Shown: positions 11,224 through 38,249, numbered from the stretch's first letter. The stretch is 64,000 nucleotides of DNA from Toxotes chatareus (GCA_016801885.1 CM028891.1:15909017-15973016); one strand, 5' to 3'. Numbers and translations are program-made. Notes: generated by a model from the letters alone, not told the origin.

Positions 11224-14200
11224 ATGATCCCTGTGTCCCTGCTGGTGTGTGTGATGGCAGCCTGGTGTGCTGTCTATCTAGCCGACACACTGCTGAGGGT
11301 GAGGATGAGCTCCTTTTTTTGTGCTTTAAAGAAGCTGTCAACAATAATACAGGGAGAAATTAATCTTCTAATTACAGTCATAGTGTCCACAGGCCTAATG
11401 TAGGTTAACGCTGCTGCAACACAGAGACACTGTTTTCTGATTTTCAAAGCTTGTGAAGGAGCTTGTTGAAATTTATCTTGAATCACAATGAATTCATGCA
11501 GAGAAAAACTAAACCAAACTGAAACCTAAAACAGGATCAGACAGAGGATCAGATAAGGTGACAGAAATGAGTTTTTATGTGTGTTTGCATTTGTTGCTGT
11601 GCTGTACAAATGTTTTCGGCTCAGTTGTTTTTACTTATCAGCTAACTTCATGCAAAATGCAGGAAACAGAAAGAAAGTGAATCAATATTTGCTGTGTGTG
11701 CATGGAGTGTGCTGACTCCGTTCAAGCCTCTAAAGTGCCGAAAACCTTTGCATGGTTATGTGTTGCAGGGTCTCCATTACGTACACTCAGTGACTTTATT
11801 AGGTACGCCTGTACAGTCTAATGCAGTCCACACTAAATAAATATAATATATACACATATAATTTACATAGATACAAATGTGACATATAATAAAAAACTGA
11901 ACATTATATGGCTTGTAAACTTTATGGCAGAACAGTTTGACTGGATTGCATTATATTGTTTGTTGGATACAGGTGTACCCAATAAAGTGGTCACTGAGTT
12001 GTTTATCCCTCAGCGAGAGCTGTCATTTTTCATATGTAAAATATACTGCACGTAACACGTCAGCTTCTGTCCCACTTTTCCGCTCTGCCCCGCAGTCGTC
12101 AGTGACACACCGGATCAGCTACGAGTCATGGCTGGCGAGTCGAGGCCTGATGTTGTCTCCGTTCCACGTGAGGTGGCAGACCACCATGTTCAACCGGCTG
12201 TTTTCTTACTGCGCCCGCATCAACCCCCGAGCCCTTTATTTGTGGTGAGGATTGCTATTGAACTAATATGCTACACTCAGCCTTAACTATTCCTGCATTA
12301 TTTCTGTAATTTCCTGATCCAAATTTCATCCTTCTCCAAATTAATCATAAACTTAGTCAAACAGCATTAAATCTGATAGCAGGAGTCAATCAACTCAAGG
12401 GTCACACAGTGGTTCGCCTGCGAGCTTTTAGTTTATTTTTCATGTAAATTTATTACAGTTGCTCATAAAGTACAAACAGGTTGCACCGCTTGGAATAAAT
12501 TCACTGTTCAATTTTTTATGTCTCCCAGGTTCAGCAGCGGTCTGGTGTTTGGCATAGTGGCCATGCTGGGATCAGTGGTGCTGCTGATAAAGACGCTGCA
12601 GCAGACGCTCGCTCAGATGACCACAGACAACCCTCGGATAGGAGGTCAGCAGGCCCTGCAGGTGGTGGTATGTACACACCGGCCTGGACATTTATGAGCT
12701 TTTACAGGTGATTTACAGCAGGTGAATTAAACAGATAGTGGGTGCATTGTTTCCCAGTTTCAGCGTTCCCTTAACGATGTTACGTTTGAGACTGCTGTTG
12801 TGAAACATAAAGACGTGTGACAACCATCAAATATACTCTTAAATTTGACTGGTAAAACACTGTGTATCTCTTTTCAGTCTACAGGGTCAGAGATTAATTG
12901 GAACTCGGAGCATAAATGTCCTTGAAAGTTCACACACACAGACTGAAATTCAAATGAGGGGCTGAAAAAAGCCCCCAGTTATGATGGGCTCTTATTTTGC
13001 ATTTTCCTCCTGTTTGCTTTTTATTCATTGAGCTGTCAAATATCCATGCATTAACGTGAGCACTATTCCCAGCGGACCTTTTGTAGGTGATTCATGGGAA
13101 GCTATTAGCAGGCCATTTATAAGCGAGTGTTCAGCCCGGAGAAGCAGAAAATGCACTACGCAGCCAGCGGAGTAGGAAAATGCAGAGCACACAGAAATCT
13201 ACAGCTTCAGCAAAACATCACACAAATAGGAAGGAGACAAAAAAAAGAAAAAACAGTGGGGAGGAAAATTTAAATCAGTCTTAGTGATACCAATGGAGTG
13301 TTTATTTGCCAAATGCGCAGGGGGTGGGGTGGGGGTTAATGATTGTATTTCAATAAAATATTCAGCAGTAAAAAGTTTAAAATTCTTATAAAAATCACAT
13401 CCGAGCCAGGAAAACCTGGAAATGACTGCTGTTGTTCACGTTGTGTTTCTGGATCTTCTCTCTTTGCTCTCTTCTCTCGGGTGTGTCTTCAGGTCCCTGG
13501 TGTCAATCTGCCCACCAGTCAGCTGGCCTACTTCTTCATCGCCCTGCTGCTCAGCGGAGTTATACATGAGCTGGGCCACGCCGTGGCAGCACTGAGGTAC
13601 GAGACTCACTTCTCTATAACAGAAACCGTTACCATGGCAACCCGCAGGGTGATGATCATCTACCAGCCGTTAAGAAGGATTCCTGCTGTATGGTGGGAGC
13701 TGTAGGAAGGCTGTTTTGTCATTAATTTAGTTTTAAACGAGTACTGTTTACACTGTGGGTGTTTTTCAGACGATTTACATGTAAATTGAGATATTTTTCA
13801 ACCAGGTTTGGTATGATTCTGTTCATAATGTTAGTGATTTAACTTTTCCAAACATCTGTGTTCATTTCTAAGCCTATGACTGCATTTGCCTGGACCTTCA
13901 TCTTATATCATGTGATGAGTTCTGTTAATGTTGTCTCCTCCTCTTCCAACATTTTTTTTTTTTAAGAGAATATTTTTCCATCCCCTGCAGGGAGCAAGTG
14001 CGAGTGAACGGCTTCGGCATGTTTGTGTTTGTGGTGTATCCCGGTGCCTTTGTGGACCTCTTCACCACTCACCTCAACCTCATATCACCCACACAGCAGC
14101 TCCGCATTTTCTGTGCTGGTAAGAGTTTTTTTTTTTATCTAGAAATCTGTTGATCCCTCCTCAGGGCAGAAATATTAATCCTGATTATTTTGCCAGCTGA

Positions 14201-17200
14201 TGTGATCACAGCTATTAATCACAACTATTACAGGCATTTTGTTAAATACTCATTTCAGTTTTTCCAGTGAAGGTCACTCTGAGGTCTTTTTATTTCTGAG
14301 CACCAGACAGCTGCCTCACATCAAATCATTTCACTCCGCAATTAAGAAAATTAGATTTTAATGAATTGATTGGTGGAGCTGGCAGCTTTTCACGCATGAA
14401 TGTGACTGATGTCTCCTCCGGGCCACCGTAGGTGATCAGTGGGAGCCGGTTAATGACTGATTATTTCAGTGCAGTCTGGTCTACAAAAACAGGACAGTTT
14501 GTGATGAGAAAGCTGTGCAAAAATATTATTGTATGACAGGAATCTGCAGGTCTTGAAAAGTCTTTAAAAGCTTTGAATTTAGGCCTTAGTAGGTATTAAA
14601 AAGCCTTACATTTCATTTACACAAATTACATGTGTGTGCATTCAGGTCATGACAATTGATTGTCTGATGATTTGCCAGTTTGTCACTTAGCTGACAGTAA
14701 TTTCCCATTGCAGTTAAGAGCCTTTAGAGGGCAGTGAAAAGTGTGTGTCTGTGTCTTTAACGGGAGAAAATTTCCTTCAGGCTTTTTCTTTGCCTAATGT
14801 GACAAGAAAATAAGTTGGGTGGTGACTGCAGGCATGAAACTGAGACATCGAGTCAGGTCATCTGACAAACCAGAGGGAGAGACGGTGACATAACAACATG
14901 CTGTGTTTATTTATCTGTCTCTCTGTCCACAGCAGAGATTGCTCTTTTCACGGGGGTCTCTCATATAACATGTTTATTATTTATCCCCGTGGAGAATAGT
15001 GATGCAACCTTAATAGTTTGTTTACTGTAAAGTCAATATCAGAAATATAGCAACCTTTTTTTGCCTGTAGGCCTGAAATTAAAATCCCTTAAATCTTTTC
15101 TGGGAGAGTTTTCACTTTAATTAGGACGTAGTAACCAGCAATGCCCACATTTCCAAACATAAAAACAGGAGGATATTTTTTTCTCAAAATATCTTGCTAT
15201 CTTAAGCTATTAATTTTCCCCTGACCAGAGACTCTGTATAGTCTGTTCCATGATGGTGCGATCATCTTGCTTGAATGCTGCCTTTGCTCCAAATTCTGTT
15301 GTTTCAGGCCCAAAAATTCTGCCTTGACCTCATCAGGCAATGAGACACTTCCTCATGTGGTTTTGGGCGTCTGACTGTGTCTTCTTGCATAATTAGGATG
15401 GTATAGACAGTTATTTTTAGTGCTCAGTGGTTACAGTTACACCACAACATCCTACAGCCCAAATATGTGGAGAACATAGAGCAGTTGTAAAACCATATCA
15501 TGACTGTAGTATAGAATCCCTGTTTGCCTGTTGGCTTTTCAGTAGCCTCGGATTCACAGGGTTTTCCTGTTTGAAGTGGAAACTTGATCATGTTCGTAAC
15601 CTTTACAGTGTTTAAGGTTATAAATGAGAAGTTTGAAGCTTTCGGAACAGAGCTGCAGCGATCAGTCGATTCATCAACTGGTCGCTCAGAAAAAAATATG
15701 AATCACCAACTGTTCTGGTAATTGAAAAATTTGATGGTTATATGTTCACAGATGTGAGACTGTTACTGTTTGTTTTGGTATTACCTCATAGTAAATTGAG
15801 TATTTGTAGGTTTTGGGTTGTTGGTCTGACAAAACAGGATATTTAATGATGTGTCCTGATGCTGCAGGATACTGTCATGGGCTGTTTTCACTGCTTTTTG
15901 CTGTTTCAGAATCGATTAATCTATTTGATCGATTGCTGACATTTAATGGACCGTGCAGATAGTTGATTTATCAAGAAATTAATTGGCGATTGCAGCCCTA
16001 TTATAAGATAAATTAATGCTTCGAAAAGTCAACCCACACTAAAAATTCAATTAAATCTGAAATGAAAAATATTTTCTGTTTTTTTTTTTTTTTTTTTTTT
16101 CCCCCTCCACAGGAGTCTGGCACAACTTTGTTCTGTGTGTGGTAGCATTAGCCTTCCTCTTCCTGTTGCCTCTCTTTCTATTTCCCATGTACTCCACCGG
16201 AGCCGGGGCTCTGGTCATCGAGGTCGTGCAGGTCAGTGCAGCTATAATCACTTACCTGTCACTAAAGTAGTCACTGCTTTACTTCTTTAGCATATTTTTT
16301 GCCTCAGTCCTGCAGTAATCGTCATTCATTTTCTGTCCTGTGGAAAACATACCAAGAGAAAATAATATAATGATAATAATTATATGAATATAACAATAAT
16401 ATTCTAATAACAATAAGAACACGTGTGTGTCTTTTGACCAGGGCTCTGCGGCCGACGGTCCGCGGGGTCTGTCAGTCGGGGACATCGTGACAGGGCTGGA
16501 GGACTGTCCGGTCAGGGGAGTGGAGGACTGGAGCAGCTGCCTGTCTCACCTCGCTCACACCCCACAGACTGGATACTGTGTCCCTGCTGCCAGCCTGCAG
16601 CCCAGCTGGGCTCATGGACGAGGTGAGTGTTGTGTTATTATGTCACTGATCTGGTTTTACTTTTAACAATCTAACTTTACTGCTATATCTCATGTAACTG
16701 TGTTTAAAAAAAAAAAAAGCACTAATAATAATAAAAACAATAACTATTATTATTATTATTATTATAGTACATAAACAGTTAAGTCCTTTTTGTGAGAGCA
16801 TGGCCAGAGGTCCTGCTGACATATGAGGAGTGTGATACTCTATTCTTGTCTAATCATCTACTGTGAGTAGATTTAACGACTGAGTGGAAAAATAGCATCA
16901 CCGACATCTATCTTTATGTGTGTGAAGTGACATGTTTTCAGAGCTGCCTTTGTGATTTCCAGCCTGACTCGCACAAATCTATTTAGTCTGCCTCCCTCTC
17001 CTTCATTCATCTCTCTCCCCCCCTCTCTTTGAAGCTTTCAAGCGTTTGGATGGAACGATGGACTGCTGCAGCAACAACAGCCTGACAGACCTCTGTTTCT
17101 CTTATATTAAACCACAGGGCAGGAACAGCAGAGAGAGAGAGGTGATGCACACTCACACAGGCAGGGAGTTTTTATGACTGGTTTATCATGTGAACAGTTT

Positions 17201-18925
17201 TCCAAAGCATTTTATATCACCAAGCATATTTATATCATTTCCTTTTTTCAGTTCTGTTCCTTTTCTTTCCATTTTTGCGACTTTATTTGCAACGCATTTC
17301 TTTATGATTTACTTATGCTTTGCTTAAGGTACTCCAGTCCTTGTATGCTGGGCTGCAAAATATCACACGTTTCTGATGACAGATTCTGTGCAGTTGTGCC
17401 TTATAAACAGGTCACTGTCATGGAAAAAGACTAAAAGCAAACAAGATAACTGCTCTCATTAATCCACACAAGCAAGTGCAACATTTAAAAAAAAGAAAAA
17501 AGAAAAAAAACACACTACAATGAGTCAAGATATGTGGAAAAAAAGATAACAAAGGGACAAAGACATATGATCACTACAAACCTAAAAACAACAAAGGCAA
17601 CAACAGGAAAAGTTGCATTTAATGAATGAGGAAAAAAATACATACATACTCCTAAATATTAATTTCTTCTGACCTCTCTTATATATTTTTTATATATTTG
17701 CATTCGTTTTGTAATCCTGTGGCTGCAGTACGCCTGTATGCCAGTGCGTAAGATGGTGACGGGGACGCGAGTGTGTCATACTGACGACGACTGTGCCGCG
17801 CACTCCCACGCCGCCAGCATTTGCGTCACTCCCTCTCTGGAAAACCAGACTCGCTTCATCCGTGTCACTCACCCTCCGAACACACACATGCTGTTTGTGG
17901 GGTACCCGCCGCACCTTCAGTATGCTGGTACGTATAGTATGTGTCTATGGTTACCTCCCTTCTTTAGTTCATTGTTTATTTCACTATTTTACTGGGAAGT
18001 TACAAATAATGTTTTTAACTTATTTGTAAATAATCTTCTTCTTGCATTTTCTGTTCAAAAGTTTAACAATACTTTTTTAGTAGTAAAGGCGTGAGCTTGT
18101 ATCTATAATATTCATATAATTGCTGTTTACAGTTTGGGTGCTGAGCTGTTTCTCCACTCAAGTTAATTGATGTACAGTGAGTGAGTAGGAAGAGGCTTGT
18201 TGTTGTTGCTGCTGCTATTTAAGACAGTTGACAGACAGATTTATTAAGTGTGTGGTATAAAATGTGTAAATAGGCTCCAGTAGTGTGACACTAAACCCCC
18301 CCACCCTGTTTTTTTTTTTTTTGTCTTTCCAAGTGAGTCTGACCAACTTTGTCCCCCGGTTTGGTTTCCTCCACCTGGATCTGCCCGTCTTCTTGGAGAC
18401 CTTCTGCAAGTATCCTTCCACGTTTAAAGGACTCGGCTCCAGTCATAATCAGGTGATGAATGTTTGAGGAGGTGGCTTTAGAAAAGTACATGCTGCTCTT
18501 TGGTCAAGGTCACTCACACAAAATTTAAACAAATGATTTTACTTTCTGAAGGATAGAAGGGTCATGTAAGTCTTTGGTTGAATGTATTGGGTCTTAAAAG
18601 GTCTTAACTGTTTTTTTTTTGTAATATATAAACTGAACAAAGGGCCAAACCCCTAAAATGTGAATTTATGAATTTATTGACCTTAGCCCTGTTGCTTGTC
18701 AGATACGTGGTGTCCCTCTCTGGTGCTTTAGCTGTAGTCAACTCCGTGCCGTGCTTCGCTCTTGACGGTCAGTGGATGTTGAACGCTCTGCTGGAGGCCA
18801 CGCTGGTTACTGTGGTAACAGACCGTCAAAAGCGCGAGCTGATTGGTTTCTTCCTGCTGTTGGCGGGCAGCGCCCTGCTGGCAGCCAACGTGGCACTGGG
18901 CCTATGGATGGTCACGGCGCGGTAG
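11224..18925 (+). CDS. mbtps2: Membrane-bound transcription factor site-2 protease (S2P), 11 coding exons
   Basis: Golgi intramembrane zinc metalloprotease (M50) that makes the second cut in SREBP and ATF6, releasing their transcription-factor domains. Exons: 11224-11298, 12096-12244, 12529-12667, 13493-13596, 13991-14118, 16113-16231, 16442-16622, 17035-17141, 17729-17927, 18334-18409, 18703-18925. They sum to 1500 bases, 499 residues (human 519). The start MIPVSLLV matches the human start. Catalytic HELGH is at residues 146-150 in exon 4, and the third zinc ligand is D447 in CFALDGQW (exon 11). A Cys-rich luminal region ([19 protein letters not shown]) precedes the PDZ-flanking part, and the protein ends GLWMVTAR as in human. 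The human poly-serine run after exon 3's TM is absent. All introns are GT-AG. Confidence 0.97.
11784..12000. mobile_element. 217-bp non-autonomous element with terminal inverted repeats
   Basis: Begins CACTCAGTGACTTTATTAGG and ends as its near reverse complement (ACCCAATAAAGTGGTCACTG-AG). The ends are inverted over about 30 bases with few mismatches (GTACGCCTGTAC / CAGGTGTACC next inside). AT-rich core without coding capacity. I recall this terminus as a widespread fish MITE. It sits in mbtps2 intron 1. Confidence 0.8.
15650..15999. mobile_element. hAT-like MITE, family C (near full copy) in mbtps2 intron 5
   Basis: Starts AGCTGCAGCGATCAGTCGAT and ends as ATTGGCGATTGCAGCCCT: inverted GGCTGCAA-type ends. 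Internal blocks (GTAAATTGAGTATTTG, TTGGTCTGACAAAACAGG, GAATCGATTAATC) are those of a very common teleost non-autonomous element. Relics of the same family occur at several other places in the window. Confidence 0.7.
16079..16101 (+). repeat. poly-T tract at mbtps2 exon 6 acceptor
   Basis: Uninterrupted run of about 22 T followed by CCCCCTCCACAG. It forms the polypyrimidine tract of the acceptor used by exon 6. Confidence 0.85.
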
Positions 18926-18958
18926 CCACAGCGGTTAGCTGGTCTGGCAGGACAAACG

Positions 18959-18964
18959 AATAAA
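18959..18964 (+). terminator. mbtps2: mbtps2 polyadenylation signal
   Basis: AATAAA only 34 bases after the TAG stop, followed by GT-rich sequence (GATGTGTCTGAGATGTGTGG). Alternative AATAAA hexamers lie at 19139-19144 and 19204-19209, so the UTR may be longer. Confidence 0.6.
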
Positions 18965-21519
18965 GCTCCATGCAGACTGAGAGATGTTCTCTCAGGATGT
19001 GTCTGAGATGTGTGGACCATTAAACTGTGAACATACAGGGAACAGACTGCTTTACCCAGCAGTACTGCCCAATTTCTGGAGACTGTTGAGCAGAACATTA
19101 CTCTGCCTTTAAGAGCTTACCGGACCACCAGGGAAAACAATAAACAACTCACTTCTTCTTCCACCTTGTTGCCGTCGTATACAAAAAAGCACATATACAA
19201 ATAAATAAAGCACTTGCTATAAAGCACTGTCCTGTGTGACTGTTTACAAAGACGGCACAATCTTTCCAAATTTTAGTGTCTATATATGTTTGTGTTTGAA
19301 ATTTGAGAGAAAACCATCTTGGTTTTTTCAGGGTTGGATTCCAAAATGCCATATTTCCTTACTGGACACCAAGAAAATGTGCTTGTCTTGGCCTAACCTA
19401 AGGCATCTTTGGACAACAGCGGTTTAAAAAGCCTTCATTTTATTGGGTAATGCATGGCAATACCTTGATTTAATACCACATATCACAGCTGGAAAAAAAA
19501 TGTACTACCTAACATTAATATGACAGTATTTCAAACTGCCGTCTCATGAGTGTGTACATGAATTAAAGAATTGATGAAGATGACCTACAACACTTTGTGA
19601 TATCCAAACAATGTTTGTACACAGAAACCACATTTTTAAACGAAACACGTGTGCTCAGTTAAGTGTCTCTCTCCTCCTCGGGCATTGTTGTGGGAAAATG
19701 GATTACCTTTTTCCTCTTTTTCCTCAAAGTGCAAGTTTCATTTTTACTCTCTTGGCCTCTCACTGTCTGTGATCTGGTTGTAAAAGCTGATTCAAAACTG
19801 TAGAATAAAGGACTTGTTGTATTTAAGGGCTTTGTTTTAGTGCTGTTTAATAAGTCAAAGAATTCATTTCCGGGTTTCTGTTTTTGGTTTTTGTGTTTAA
19901 TTTGTGTTTGTCTGTCAAATGTGACACCATTTGACAAAATCTGAAGGATGATGCATTTTGTACCGTTTGTTCTCTGGTGTCAAAATATCAGTTCTTTGGA
20001 GTACTTTCTTTTGAACAGTAGAGTTCCTGTTCACCTAAATTGCCTGACTCTGGATTGTGAGCAAAGCCTTTCATGTAGATTTAGAATATGTCAGCGTATC
20101 TGGATATTGTGCACCAGGCGAGTTGAGACACCCATATGTCCATCAGGTTCTCATGAGTCATGGTTTAATCCTATAAGGAAAGCTGAGGCGGTATTTTTCC
20201 AGGGTATGAAAAATAAAAATGAAAAACTACTGAGATTTTATATTAGACTGGATTAGGGCTATGTAAACATGTATCTTGTATGTAAATCGCTTGTAATTCA
20301 CTATCATGTGGCTGTAAGTAGATATAAGTGTTTAATATTCTGTTCATCAACTCCTCCTGTTTGCTTATTTGCTAAATGTAGGGGTTAAATTCAAGTGTGA
20401 CCCAGTGTAGTATATACAGTGCAGTAAATGTAGCTGTGATATGTACCGTATAAACAGTAAGGAGGTATGTTGAATGTGTGCAGTGGAAAAGAAGCCACGT
20501 TGTACTGTTAAATACGGGTCAGTGGTAAAAACAACGCAAAACAATAGTCAGTAATCCTAGTTCCTCTTTTTTTCCACAGTGCAGTTAAATCTTCATACTA
20601 CACATCCACTCACATAAATGCAGAAGTGGAGATGAGGTTATTTATGTTGACTTCATGGCCTATTTTAGTTTCCCTGTATCCTCCTTTTTTTTTTTCTTTT
20701 AAATATTACGCACTAATAGTTTAACATTTTTACTGCTAGTATTTAATAGAAAATGTGATTTCATCAGGTTTGTATGTGTGATGTGTTGAGGTCTAACACA
20801 TGCAGGTACCCATTCCTCTCAGGAGTGTGCCTCCACTGCAGAGCAGAGCACCTTTCTAATTTTATACCCTTCATATTCCCAGCACATTGTCTTCCTCAGA
20901 CTCTGTGACAAAAGCACACATGCTTTACTTTTAGCAACAGCTCCAGACCACAGTGCTGCTTCAGTCTTTTCAAAGAGTCGTGCAGTGATTATGTTTTCCT
21001 GAGTGTGTGAGTGAGAGAGATGACGCAGTGTAATTTGGAAGGGTGTTTCCCACAGACATATAAATACTGAGCGGCCCTAAGTTTAGCCACAGAGGTGCGT
21101 TTACCAAAGATTAGCAGACACCTCTGTCAGCAGGTTCAAAATTGTTGCTTTTTTGGGGACTTCAACATTAAATAATTAGGGAAGTATGTGGGAGGATCAG
21201 ACCGTTTTGCATACAAGAGTTGGCATCTTTCTCGTGTGTTTGTATTTGTGTTCGGATAAGGCATTTCGAAGGTTGATTTTCCTTTCCCAATCTACATGGC
21301 AAGATTACTTATGTGTCCTTGCATGTGGGTTTCTGTTGCTTATCCTGTGCTAATGACAGCCTGGAGGGATGTTTGGGTAAACAGACATGGGAGGATGATG
21401 AAGAGGAGGAGGAGGATAGGGGAGTGAAAGGGGGGGGTGTTCTAACTGTCTGGTTCATACTGAGCCACGGGCCCTTGCTTTAACTCTGTGACCTCCTCTG
21501 TGTTTACAGGAAAGTCTAT

Positions 21520-21845
21520 GGCCATTTAGGCACAGCACTGCTTTAAGCTACACGGTCAGAATGCTAACACATTTATATTCAACAGGTAAAATGTTTACCA
21601 TGTTCACTTTCTTACTTTATGCTAACATTTACCACTAAAAACGAGTGTATCTGAAGCTGGCAGGAATATTATTAGTTGTGTGTGTTTGGTCATAAATATG
21701 TGTCCTAAAAGCTGAAATTTTGACCTGCTGATGGCGCTAGATGAAAGGTCAGGGGATCAAAGTTATTACAATTCATCCTCTGGTGACCATGAACGTCTGT
21801 ACCAAGTTCCATGGCAATCCATCCACTAGATGTATACTGTACATT
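21520..21845 (-). mobile_element. dispersed teleost repeat, family A (longest copy, reverse)
   Basis: Contains GACCTGCTGATGGCGCTAGA, GGTCAGGGGATCAAAGTTAT and CCATGGCAATCCATCCA, matching the reverse complement of the 7825 copy. The left part (GGCACAGCACTGCTTTAAG, ATGCTAACA) continues the same family as I recall it from fish introns. No open frame. Confidence 0.65.
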
Positions 21846-22540
21846 TACAAAAGATAAATCTTTTGCACCTCCTGAAACTTTCTTGTCATCAGACAGCTCT
21901 GTAGATGTTACCTGGCAACTGATTTACACATTAATAAAGTATTTAATATCTTTTGTTGTTGCAACCCAATTAAATAAATCACTAGTTTGAAACTAGCCAG
22001 TAGTTACTAAGAACTTTACATTCAAACTTAATTATGGATTAACGAATAGCTGGTACAACCTAATCCACTCTGTTGCCATCCCTCGAGCCACATCGCTAGC
22101 ATGTGCACTAAAAATTAGAGGCTAGATGAGGAGCAGAGACAATGAAAACTAGAGCATAGGGTCCCAATTGAGATTTCAAACAATGAGAATAAAACAGGAC
22201 ACAAATGATTGTGAGTCAAAATGGTGAACAATAGTGTTGTGGTCGAAGTGTCTTCTTGATGAATGGGTGTTTTTAGCAGCACAGGAAGTCAAGTCTATAT
22301 AGGGACTTTGTGGCTGATGCCCCAAACCCTAAATGAGCACGTGCAGAAAGTGTTCTCACTACCTTGAGAGGGGGAGGCTGAAGGCCAGTCAGGAGCTGTG
22401 GCGTTATTATCATCAGCACCTCATGTCTCCTTCAGAGAAACTATTGATACAGTGTGATGTGTTTTTGTCACACTGTGTTTTTACAGGCGGGGACGTCACC
22501 GTCATCATCATTATCAGATTAATCGATAGTAATCACTGTC

Positions 22541-22597
<57 letters not shown>
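22541..22597. repeat. (GT)n microsatellite, about 28 units
   Basis: Longest uninterrupted GT run in the window; a likely polymorphic marker and potential Z-DNA former. Confidence 0.92.
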
Positions 22598-22599
<2 letters not shown>

Positions 22600-23223
22600 T
22601 GAATCTAATTTTGTTCTGGTCTACTGACTGTCTGATCTGATAAATGTTTCGAGCAGAGCACCCTGCTTTTCTGTACATGAGATTAGACGCACACTTTTCA
22701 CATGTATGCTTGCACCACTAACAAGGTCTGCAGCCACTAATTCTACACAGACAGTGTTTCTGCTTTTAACCATTAATTTAAATAGATGATTTCTGTTCAC
22801 CACTGGGAAGCCTGGTCCCTGGTTTCCTAGAGGGAGGGAGGAGAGGAGGAGTGATGGGGGAGAGGAGGAGTGATGAGGGAGGGTGGGACAGTTTGAAGAG
22901 CTGGGTTGAAGTTAGAGTAGCAGCAGATAGACACATAGCAGCAGAAAAAGAGAGACAGACTTGGAAGTTGAATAAAGTGTGTAAAGTTTTATTTTGTTTT
23001 TTTTTTTATTTCAGGAATATGTTTTATAACTTTTTGGATTTCCCATAAATTTGTTTTTTATTATTATTTTTTGTCAGATTTCTCTACTTTTTTGGTTTCT
23101 GTTGCTGTCTTCATTGTGTTTCTGAGAAAAACAGAACAGTTAGATTTTTAGTGTGTGTGGCTGAGTGAGTGTCAGTGTGTTTACATATATATGTGTGTGT
23201 GTGTGTGTGTGATATAGTAAGTC

Positions 23224-36592
<13,369 letters not shown>

Positions 36593-36988
36593 CCTATGAC
36601 CTCAGTCTGCCCTGAACCTGGCCAGAGCTGTCAGTAGGGCACCTGTTGAAAAAGGTTGATAATGCTATACTTAGCCAACATAGTTTACATAATGTGGGAG
36701 CAGTGAAAAAATGAGGAAGAGTCGCTCTCATAAAAAAAATATGAAACCTAACTCATAGACATGTTAGAGATTTTTAATTGGATATAGTAGATTGTTACTA
36801 CAACAAATTAGATTTTTTTCCCCACAGGTACACTTACTGCATATGTCACAATGTCTGCATAAATTATGACTGAGGCCAAAGTATTTTTTCCAGGCTGTTT
36901 TTGTAAAAACTGCTCCTTTTTACAACAACAGATGTACAGTATATGCTCTATAAGCGTGACTAGATAAAGCTGGAGCCTTTCTTATGGG

Positions 36989-36994
36989 AATAAA
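36989..36994 (+). terminator. phex: phex polyadenylation signal (candidate)
   Basis: First clear AATAAA after the phex stop, about 400 bases downstream. A later AATAAA at 38558-38563 preceded by T-rich sequence is an alternative for a longer 3' UTR. Confidence 0.4.
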
Positions 36995-37202
36995 GAATTT
37001 ATTCAGGAAATTAATAGTACAGTGACTAGAACTATATATTTTTTAAAAAGGAACATATATTCCAGATGTTACAGTAACTGTGGGAAGCATAAATACTATC
37101 AGGTTAATATCTGCATATTCATTAACAGCCTTGTCGATTAATTCCCAGCATCCCGAACCAAAGATTAATCATGTTTGAGCATAAATATTAGCAAAAAATG
37201 CA

Positions 37203-37262
37203 AATATATATATATATATATAATGTGTGTGTGTGTGTATATATATATATACACACACACTA
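37203..37262. repeat. composite (AT)n(GT)n(AT)n(AC)n repeat
   Basis: Alternating purine-pyrimidine tract in which a GT run and an AC run flank an AT run. The whole can fold as a hairpin or cruciform and may adopt Z-DNA. Confidence 0.85.
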
Positions 37263-38249
37263 AGTAATGTTACATATTTTTTTAAAAACTTTTTTTTCTT
37301 ATTTTACTTCAGATAATTATGAAAGCCTGTGTTGTAATTATGTACATGCAAAGCAGTTCAACAAGTAATGATATCTACCTGGTGGTATACTTTTAAAACT
37401 TAAAATGAGGTTAAGCTACCTAAGGTGTTTTGTATTTCGTGTGTGTATTTGTGTGTGTGTGGGCTCTCCTTTGATAAGTTTTGGCCCCCTGTCTTGGTTT
37501 CCATTCCACTTTGTTTCAATCTTATTCTTGTGTCAGACATTTATATTCATTCTGCCGCAGTACAGCCCGAGGCATACGAACTCACAAAATTACAAGCACT
37601 CAAACTACAAGATGCTCTCTCCATTTGTCTTTCTGTCTCTGCACTGCAGAGGTGCACTCACAGATCAGTTTCCTGTAGTTTTTGATGTCTGCTCTGGAAT
37701 ATCGGGAAAATGACAACAATACATCGTAGGAATATTGTTTATTCCTAAATCCAATGTTCAGGTTTTACGTATTTAAATGATTGTTGCCATTGTTTTTCAC
37801 ATTTACTTCGCTAACCTTTTTAATTCTGCTCTTTGAAGCTCACTCAGTCTTCATTCAAACCAAAAGATCTTATGTCTCAGTTTGTCTTGAGCGCTACTGA
37901 ACTATTATGCTACAGAAAATTAAAACTTAAACTAGTTTTAATGTGTTTACTAAGCGAAGATATATGCATCTCTTAATTAGAATGGGTTGCACCAAACAAA
38001 CTAGTTCTTATGTGAGGATTAGTTGTTACTAAATATTTACAGTCTGTAACTGGGTGGTCACTGTTACCTAGCTAACAGAAACAGCTAGCTTAACTGACAA
38101 AATTAGTGTTAGCTTTCTCACGTAGAGCCTGCTTCATGCTGTTTTGTAAGGATGTTAACTGGGAAGATTTTAAATTACATTTCACAGAAATAACACTATA
38201 TACCTCAGATTACAAAACATAACACCGGTAACATTAGCCTGTTTAAGAT

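Larger units (their letters stand above)
18926..23223. other. intergenic region between mbtps2 and phex
   Basis: About 4.3 kb with mbtps2 3' UTR at the left, a family A repeat at 21520-21845, a long GT microsatellite at 22541-22597, and a GA-rich stretch at 22820-22890. No spermine synthase exons are recognisable, although SMS occupies this position in human. A TATA-like ACATATATATG at about 23183-23193 lies about 35 bases before the phex start codon. Confidence 0.6.
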
